Assembly: GCF_002159645.1 (NCBI RefSeq)
Contig: NZ_NFJB01000031.1
Span: 1 to 36,708 of the forward strand
Direction of reading: 5' to 3'
From: Parabacteroides sp. An277
GTDB lineage: Bacteria; Bacteroidota; Bacteroidia; Bacteroidales; Tannerellaceae
DNA: 36,708 bases
A program made the translations under genes and the position numbers. A model generated the notes under the pieces. It ran no database searches, had not been told where the DNA came from, and worked only from the letters and a program-made list of their open reading frames with translations. Each line of letters begins with the position of its first letter. Position 1 is the first letter of the stretch. Below, in pieces: positions 31,736 through 36,708 of the stretch.

Positions 31736-31780
31736 AGAGATTTCGCCCTGATTCTTCCTACTGCATTCTCCATGCTCCAT

Positions 31781-32566
31781 TCAAATAAACAATTCCGGTT
31801 CCTTGCGTGCGCTGAAATTTTGGTAAAGATACGCGGCAAACGGATTGGGGAACGTGCGCGCCCCTTCCGGACACTCTTTCACGCAGGCGCAACACTTGAT
31901 GCACCGCTGCGGGTCGCTGTAGATTTCACCGTCGACCACCGAAACAGCCTCCGTAGGGCAGATGGCGATGCAGTGCTCGCATTGCGTGCAGAGGTCGAGG
32001 TCGGTAAGCGGCGCGGCAGGCTGTGCCGGTTTTTTCTCCTTATAAGGGAAATGCCCCTTCACCGCGAGCGGCTTCATTTCCTCCCAACTCTTCAGCGCAT
32101 GTACCTTTTCCAGGATATGCTGGCCGAAAAGGAACGCCATGTCGTGATCCGCCTTGTCCGGACGACCCGCTGCTACCGGGTATTCCGCCGAGCTAAAAGA
32201 ATGCTCCCCGATGAACGCCCCCGCCGCCACCGGGGAAAAACCCTGGCTACGAAGCACGTCCGAGAGTTCCAACAACGCATCGTCGTAGTCTCGATTGCCA
32301 TACACGACAATCGGTACCACTGGCGTCTGCTTTCCCCGGAGCATCTGCAACCGTTCGAGCGCGACATCCGGCACGCGACCGCCATACACGGGGACCGCCA
32401 CGAGCGTCAATTCGCCCTCGATGCTTTCCATGCGGGAAGGTTTCTCGTAAGTCAAATCCGATTCCGCATACGAAACAGCGCCCATCCCTTCCGCGACGGT
32501 ATGCACGATTCGGGCCGACGTGTGGGTGGGCGAAAAATAAACGACATGTATATTCGTACAATCCAT
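31781..32566 (-). CDS. EFR1-type flavodoxin/ferredoxin fusion
   Basis: This is a 261-aa electron carrier. The N-terminal ~160 residues form a flavodoxin-like domain with the FMN loop SPTHTSAR. Residues ~185-245 carry two [4Fe-4S] motifs, CTQCEHCIAICP and CIKCCACVKECP. Proteins with this layout are annotated EFR1-family ferrodoxins, which pass electrons among cytoplasmic redox enzymes. It follows the TlpA-like gene after 1 bp. The upstream iorAB pair lacks a ferredoxin domain of its own, so this protein is a plausible electron acceptor for it (inference). Confidence 0.85.
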   Translation of the reverse strand: MDCTNIHVVYFSPTHTSARIVHTVAEGMGAVSYAESDLTYEKPSRMESIEGELTLVAVPVYGGRVPDVALERLQMLRGKQTPVVPIVVYGNRDYDDALLELSDVLRSQGFSPVAAGAFIGEHSFSSAEYPVAAGRPDKADHDMAFLFGQHILEKVHALKSWEEMKPLAVKGHFPYKEKKPAQPAAPLTDLDLCTQCEHCIAICPTEAVSVVDGEIYSDPQRCIKCCACVKECPEGARTFPNPFAAYLYQNFSARKEPELFI

Positions 32567-32567
32567 T

Positions 32568-33080
32568 TTATTCTGCTAACGCTTTGTCGATAGCTTGCAT
32601 CAATTGAGCAAACTCTTCATCGGTATAACCTTTGCTGGCATACAATACTTTACCGTCTTTCCCTATCAGATAAGAACGGGGAATGAGATTCTTGGCAAAC
32701 GAGTTAAAGACAGCGCGGTTCTTGTCCGGATAGAGTGGGAACTCGAATCCCTTCTTCTCGTTATACTTCTTGAGGTCGGCATCCGTATGTTCACGGCCAA
32801 CGACCAACATCACAAAGTCTTTGTGATCCTTATACTTCGGCCACAACGTTTGTTTGACCGCTGCCAATTCTTTTTGGCAAGGCGGACACCAAGTGGCAAA
32901 GAGGTTGACAAGAATCACCTTACCTTTCCATTCCGAAGAGGCAATCTTCGTCCCGTCGTCGTGCGTAATAGTGAAAGAAGGCATCGCGTCACCCACCTTC
33001 ACAATGTCGTCTGCGTCTGTCTGTGCCCAAGCCACGCAGGCAAAGAGCAGACAAAAGGTTGTCAATAGATACTTTTTCAT
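32568..33080 (-). CDS. TlpA-like thioredoxin-fold lipoprotein/periplasmic reductase
   Basis: This is a 170-aa exported thioredoxin-fold protein: a signal peptide (1-20, ending WAQ), then the redoxin domain with FATWCPPCQ (C65, C68) and a cis-Pro region (IPRSYLI). TlpA/ResA-type proteins reduce disulfides in the periplasm. The gene starts 4 bp after iorB stop and ends 1 bp before the EFR1 gene, indicating the same operon. Confidence 0.85.
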   Translation of the reverse strand: MKKYLLTTFCLLFACVAWAQTDADDIVKVGDAMPSFTITHDDGTKIASSEWKGKVILVNLFATWCPPCQKELAAVKQTLWPKYKDHKDFVMLVVGREHTDADLKKYNEKKGFEFPLYPDKNRAVFNSFAKNLIPRSYLIGKDGKVLYASKGYTDEEFAQLMQAIDKALAE

Positions 33081-33084
33081 ACGT

Positions 33085-33666
33085 TTATGCTTTACTTTGT
33101 GCTATTTCATATCCTGCCTTCAGGGCTTTGAGGTTCATCGCCACAATCTCTTCGCCTTTACGAGCGAAGATACTGCGAACACCTTCTTCAATCTTCTCAT
33201 ATTCCAATCCGAGGAAAGGCGTAGCCGCACCGAGCATAACGATATTCGCCGCACGGATCGACCCTGCTTCCTTGGCAATAGCTTCTACATCCAAGACTAC
33301 TTTATGTGGAAGCTTATTTAATTCCGCATTCACCTTCTCCATCTCTGGATAGTTCGGAATATTGATGAAAGGTTGCGAATTGGTCACAAGCCATCCTTCC
33401 TTATTTAAATAGGGAAGATAGCGAAGGCTCTCCATCGGCTCGAGAGATATAATCAAATCTGCATGACCCAACGGAATCAAATCCGAAGCGATGGGTTGAT
33501 CCGAGAGGCGCAGATTCGATTGTACATCTCCTCCGCGCTGGCTCATACCGTGCACTTCCGCCTGCTTCATATAAAGACCCTCCTTCAAAGCGGCTTCTCC
33601 GATCGCAGCGGCGATGGAAAGGATTCCTTGTCCGCCTACACCTGATAATATAATATCTGTTTTCAT
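33085..33666 (-). CDS. iorB: Indolepyruvate:ferredoxin oxidoreductase, beta subunit
   Basis: This is a 193-aa gamma-type subunit of the 2-oxoacid:ferredoxin oxidoreductase family. It begins MKTDIILSGVGGQGILSIAAAIG and has MSQRGGDVQSNLRLS, both typical. With IorA it converts aryl pyruvates from transamination of aromatic amino acids to aryl-acetyl-CoA, reducing ferredoxin. Its ATG overlaps the stop of iorA by 4 bp (ATGA), so the two are translationally coupled. Confidence 0.92.
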   Translation of the reverse strand: MKTDIILSGVGGQGILSIAAAIGEAALKEGLYMKQAEVHGMSQRGGDVQSNLRLSDQPIASDLIPLGHADLIISLEPMESLRYLPYLNKEGWLVTNSQPFINIPNYPEMEKVNAELNKLPHKVVLDVEAIAKEAGSIRAANIVMLGAATPFLGLEYEKIEEGVRSIFARKGEEIVAMNLKALKAGYEIAQSKA

Positions 33667-35261
33667 TTCTTACTTGCTTTTTTCTTTCTGGTTAATGTCT
33701 GAATGCATTCACGACGAGGAATCAAGACGGAAACACCCCGGTATTCAATCTCCTCGCGAATGATTTGCTTCATCTCTTCGTAATTTTTCTTGAGTGGAAT
33801 CATAACACGGATGTGCGCTGGGTCGACGCCAATACCGGTACAAATAGATTCCAAACGTCCTGTACCAGCCGAATCCTGCCCACCCGTCATCGCCGTAGTC
33901 TCATTATCTGAAATCACAATGGTAATGTTCGTGTTTTCATTCACGCAATCCAACAAACCAGTCATACCTGAATGGGTAAAAGTCGAATCGCCAATTACTG
34001 AAACGGCAGGGAAGACGCCTGCATCCGAAGCTCCCTTAGCCATCGTAATGGATGCACCCATGTCAATGCAAGTATCTATCGCCCGGAAAGGAGGCAGTGC
34101 TCCCAATGTATAACATCCGATATCACCAAATACTTTCGCGCCTTCGTATTCTGCCAACACTTCATTCAACGCCTGATACATATCACGATGTCCACATCCT
34201 TGACACAAGGCAGGCGGACGCTGTTCTACCACTTCTGGCGTAGCATAATATTGCGTAATGTTTAATCCTAAGGCTTTACCTACGGCATCCGGTGTAAGCT
34301 CGCCATCACGTTGCAATGTACCATCCAGACGCCCGTGCACCTTCAATCCTTTACTCAACAGTCCTTTCAATTGTTGCTCTACCACCGGATAACCCTCTTC
34401 TAATACCAAAATCTCCTCACACTCGTCTACCAAACGGGCAAGTTTTTCAGTCGGTACTGGATATTGCGAAATCTTCAATACCGGATGTTTGAATCCCTCC
34501 GGATAATTTTCAGAAAGGTAATTAAATGCAATACCCGTAGCAATAATCCCCAATGATTTATCTGGAGCGTCATAATATACATTATATAACGATGCCTCCG
34601 AACTCTGCTCAAACGCCTCTTGTGCCGCAATCAGTTTCCGATAACGTTGACGTGCTAAAGCCGGAAGAAGGATATAACGCTGCCGTCCATCTTCTGGGCA
34701 ATGCATCGGAAGCGTATCTTTCAACTCCCGCGTTTCCACTCCAGCGCGCGAATGCGCCATGCGAGTCGTGACACGGAGCAGAATCGGATAACCTAATTTC
34801 TCAGACAATTCAAAACCCTCATACACCATATCGTATGCCTCTTGCTGGCTCGAAGGCTCCAGCATTGGAATCATGGCAAAGTTACCATACATACGGTTAT
34901 CCTGCTCGTTTTGAGACGAGTGCATCGACGGGTCATCAGCCGTAACGATAATCATTCCCCCATTAATACCACTCATCGCTGCATTCATAAAGCAATCGGC
35001 CGCCACATTCATACCCACATGCTTCATACAACAAAGCGAACGTTTTCCAGCATAACTCATACCCAACGCCGCCTCCATAGCTGTTTTCTCATTTGCACTC
35101 CATTGACAATGGATGTTCCTCTCCTTCGCTACCGAAGAGGCTTGAATATACTCCGTAATCTCCGTCGAAGGAGTTCCCGGATAGGCATATACGCCCGAAA
35201 GTCCAGCATCAATGGCCGCTTGGGCTATCGCTTCGTCTCCTAAAAACAAATATTTTCCCAT
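33663..35261 (-). CDS. iorA: Indolepyruvate:ferredoxin oxidoreductase, alpha subunit
   Basis: This is a 532-aa fused pyrimidine-binding and thiamine-diphosphate-binding subunit. LCQGCGHRDMY, then GDIGCYTLGALPP and GDSTFTHSGMTGL...NETTAMTGGQDS, mark the ThDP half. Archaeal-type IorA continues with a C-terminal [4Fe-4S] domain; here the protein ends in a basic tail (RKKKASKK) with no CxxC cluster motif after the ThDP half. Electrons must therefore be delivered through another protein, for example the EFR1 product two genes downstream. It is the first gene of iorA-iorB-tlpA-efr1; a -7 box (TACATTTG, 35299-35306) lies upstream. Confidence 0.92.
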   Translation of the reverse strand: MGKYLFLGDEAIAQAAIDAGLSGVYAYPGTPSTEITEYIQASSVAKERNIHCQWSANEKTAMEAALGMSYAGKRSLCCMKHVGMNVAADCFMNAAMSGINGGMIIVTADDPSMHSSQNEQDNRMYGNFAMIPMLEPSSQQEAYDMVYEGFELSEKLGYPILLRVTTRMAHSRAGVETRELKDTLPMHCPEDGRQRYILLPALARQRYRKLIAAQEAFEQSSEASLYNVYYDAPDKSLGIIATGIAFNYLSENYPEGFKHPVLKISQYPVPTEKLARLVDECEEILVLEEGYPVVEQQLKGLLSKGLKVHGRLDGTLQRDGELTPDAVGKALGLNITQYYATPEVVEQRPPALCQGCGHRDMYQALNEVLAEYEGAKVFGDIGCYTLGALPPFRAIDTCIDMGASITMAKGASDAGVFPAVSVIGDSTFTHSGMTGLLDCVNENTNITIVISDNETTAMTGGQDSAGTGRLESICTGIGVDPAHIRVMIPLKKNYEEMKQIIREEIEYRGVSVLIPRRECIQTLTRKKKASKK

Positions 35262-35298
35262 TTCTATTCTGCTTAATCCTCTAAGTTTTTATGATTGG

Positions 35299-35306
35299 CA
35301 AATGTA
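35299..35306 (-). promoter_or_regulatory. -7 box of the iorA operon
   Basis: TACATTTG on the minus strand fits TAnnTTTG, 37 bp before the iorA start. Only a weak -33 (TTTC) lies 20 bp upstream. Confidence 0.5.
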
Positions 35307-35369
35307 CAAAGATTCTCTGGGAAAAAGAAATTTGTAGGATTTGGATTTTCAAATGAGTGTAGAAATAGG

Positions 35370-35377
35370 TAATTTTG
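35370..35377 (+). promoter_or_regulatory. -7 box of the 35407 gene
   Basis: TAATTTTG fits the -7 consensus 29 bp before the ATG at 35407; TTTT at 35346-35349 is a weak -33. Confidence 0.45.
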
Positions 35378-35406
35378 GGGCATGTTTCTCATAAAATAAT
35401 AATATC

Positions 35407-36168
35407 ATGATTTATTCTAACGAATTTAAAGCCTTGGTGGATCAAACATCTTCTTTTATCGGTTATGGTAATCCGAACGCAAAGATCTTAATCTTAGGAA
35501 AAGAAGCAGCGATTGATACGAATGAAAACGCAATCCAACACGCTTCTGAGATTAACAAGAATGTAGAATCCTGGAAGAAAAACATCGAACAAAAAGTATC
35601 GCAAGACGATATTCCTCTTTGGCGTGGCAATCCTGAATGTATGAATCCGCTTTACCCATACAAAGGGCAAAAGTATAAAGTGGATATGAAAGGACATGAA
35701 TCAGGAGGCACAAGCCGCACTTGGTTTCAATATCAAAAGCTCTTAAACTTTATTTTAAATAGAGAAGGAAATGGAAATATAGACTTTCACGAGCATTGCT
35801 TCTCGTCCGACTTTAGTGCAGAAACGGCTTTGTTTAGTAAAGATACAGACAAAGAAGCGACAAAACATTCCATAGAAGAACGGAAGCAGATGTTTGCTTC
35901 ACCTTTCTTCCAAAACTTTCCGATAATAATTGCAGCCTGCGGACATTATCCAAAAGTTTATAATATTGATTTGGAAAACATATTTCAAGTAAAATGGGAT
36001 AGAAAAACGCAAAAACGTTTCTGGATTCATATTCATAGAGAAAAAGAAAATGCTTCGCCTAAACTTCTTATTCACACAAACCAGCTTTCAATGGTTCCAG
36101 ACCAGTTAATAATCGACATTACAAAAGTAGTAAAGGCCTTTGCAGAAACTTATTCCATACATTTATGA
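35407..36168 (+). CDS. Protein of unknown function, possibly uracil-DNA-glycosylase fold
   Basis: This is a 253-aa soluble protein that I do not recognise with certainty. GYGNPNAKILILGKEAAID near residues 19-37 resembles the first strand and loop of uracil-DNA-glycosylase-superfamily proteins, and a late LLIHTNQLS resembles their second catalytic motif. These similarities are weak. It has no signal peptide. The AT-rich composition matches its neighbour but not the iorA operon. Its stop overlaps the next gene region, so both are probably one unit. Confidence 0.6.
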   Translation: MIYSNEFKALVDQTSSFIGYGNPNAKILILGKEAAIDTNENAIQHASEINKNVESWKKNIEQKVSQDDIPLWRGNPECMNPLYPYKGQKYKVDMKGHESGGTSRTWFQYQKLLNFILNREGNGNIDFHEHCFSSDFSAETALFSKDTDKEATKHSIEERKQMFASPFFQNFPIIIAACGHYPKVYNIDLENIFQVKWDRKTQKRFWIHIHREKENASPKLLIHTNQLSMVPDQLIIDITKVVKAFAETYSIHL

Positions 36169-36179
36169 AGCATATAGAT

Positions 36180-36503
36180 ATGAAAAAACGAAAAGCTGGC
36201 AGTTGGTTGGTTATTTTGACCCTTACACTCTTATGTAGTGCCTCCGCCGATAAAAAGAATTATTATTGCGAATATTGTGGACAGAAGTTTGCCAGTGTTT
36301 CTTCTTTGACCTCCGGACGCTGTCAACGCCATCCAGATGGAGCTTTCAAAGGAAGGCATAAACTATACGAAGGAACAGAGAAAGAGAAGTATACTTGCAA
36401 ATATTGCGGCATGCAATCCAATTCCATCTCCTCGCTGACCTCCGGACGTTGCCAAAAACATCCCAATGGATACTTCAAAGGAAGGCATACACCCGCACTA
36501 TAA
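36180..36503 (+). CDS. Small exported protein with two CxYCG...HP...GRH repeats
   Basis: This is a 107-aa protein with a signal peptide (MKKRKAGSW..., cleavage near SASA). An alternative start at 36165 overlaps the upstream stop (ATGA) and adds five residues. The mature part has two ~36-residue repeats: CEYCGQKFASVSSLTSG then RHPDG...GRH, and CKYCGMQSNSISSLTSG then KHPNG...GRH. Each has a CxxC, a third Cys and His residues in the order expected of a zinc site. I recall this module from other Bacteroidetes proteins, where its function is unknown. Confidence 0.72.
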   Translation: MKKRKAGSWLVILTLTLLCSASADKKNYYCEYCGQKFASVSSLTSGRCQRHPDGAFKGRHKLYEGTEKEKYTCKYCGMQSNSISSLTSGRCQKHPNGYFKGRHTPAL

Positions 36504-36583
36504 CCCACTCAAACTTCCAAAAGCAGCTATTCTCATCCATCCCGGGCGGAAGCATCCTGTCCTCTGCCCGAGATGGCAGGCTC

Positions 36584-36600
36584 TATCTGCCGCAGATAGG
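36584..36600. repeat. Short hairpin adjoining the right IS end
   Basis: CTATCTG and CAGATAG pair around CCG directly before the repeated IS end. It may be the end of a terminator for the 35407-36503 genes or a feature of the target site. Confidence 0.35.
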
Positions 36601-36707
36601 GGCTCAGTAGAAATTTAGTGGGGATAAATTTGTTAGTTTGAAGAACAAACCTTTATTTTGCAGTATAGAAAACGATTATTTGAACATGTTGGCCAGTATA
36701 GTACTGC
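36600..36707. repeat. Terminal 108-bp repeat, probable IS end (right copy)
   Basis: This is the exact reverse complement of 1-108. The repeated block begins GGGCTCAGTAG, next to non-matching flank, so the same end of the sequence faces inward on both sides. The rest of the presumed insertion sequence lies outside the window. Confidence 0.7.
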
Positions 36708-36708
36708 C

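Noticed and set aside
31481-31839. Repetitive proteins read through the 31512 array on both strands
   Set aside because: All phases are open across the array. No start signal, conserved domain or coding bias supports translation.

Overview
The window looks like chromosome of a Bacteroidales gut bacterium, perhaps Bacteroides or Parabacteroides. The evidence is several promoters of the Bacteroidetes type (-33 TTTG, about 20 bp, -7 TAnnTTTG), the near absence of Shine-Dalgarno sites, and the gene families present (class III fructose-bisphosphatase, DUF6261-like protein, IntDOT-like integrase, CxYCG small secreted protein). The species cannot be fixed from the sequence. Both ends carry the same 108-bp sequence in inverted orientation (1-108 and 36600-36707). 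This is best read as the same end of two insertion-sequence copies flanking the region, or as the point where an assembly broke.

From about 221 to 17324 lies a ~17.1-kb integrated element in the 3' end of tRNA-Lys(UUU) (17312-17384). A 15-bp copy of the tRNA 3' end at 221-235 marks the far junction. Both sides keep a terminator downstream of the tRNA end, and a 21-bp putative integrase arm site is repeated just inside each end. The element encodes a tyrosine integrase broken by two frameshifts, two excisionase-like HTH proteins around a TOPRIM primase-helicase, an HU-like protein, a DUF6261-like protein, a SLOG/DUF1273 protein and several small conserved proteins. Likely cargo genes are a DUF234-type ATPase, a GNAT toxin-antitoxin-like pair, an AT-rich NERD-nuclease/UvrD-helicase and an HsdR_N-like nuclease. 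The 3' remnant of a large helicase/N6-methylase gene shows that older content was lost. No relaxase or conjugation gene is visible, so the element looks decayed or dependent on helpers. Its non-coding DNA is unusual: three palindromic iterons at exact 22-bp spacing, a tandem array of ~42-bp palindrome units, a 41-bp nested palindrome upstream of the ATPase, and a long folded RNA leader.

From 17385 to 35261 the window is housekeeping chromosome. A PerM/AI-2E transporter and dacB diverge from overlapping -7 boxes. A LytS/LytT two-component pair follows. Then come a tolC-macA-ABC ATPase-ABC permease efflux operon, a FecCD permease without a partner ATPase or binding protein, class III fbp, a family 2 glycosyltransferase, and an operon iorA-iorB-tlpA-like-EFR1 flavodoxin/ferredoxin. 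Two intergenic gaps between co-directional genes (22349-22512 and 31512-31735) hold tandem arrays with an exact 41-bp period. Their sequences differ, but both repeat the same two-hairpin design. They are the most striking unexplained structure in the window.

From 35407 to the right IS end there is an unrecognised 253-aa protein and a small exported protein with two CxYCG...HP...GRH repeats.
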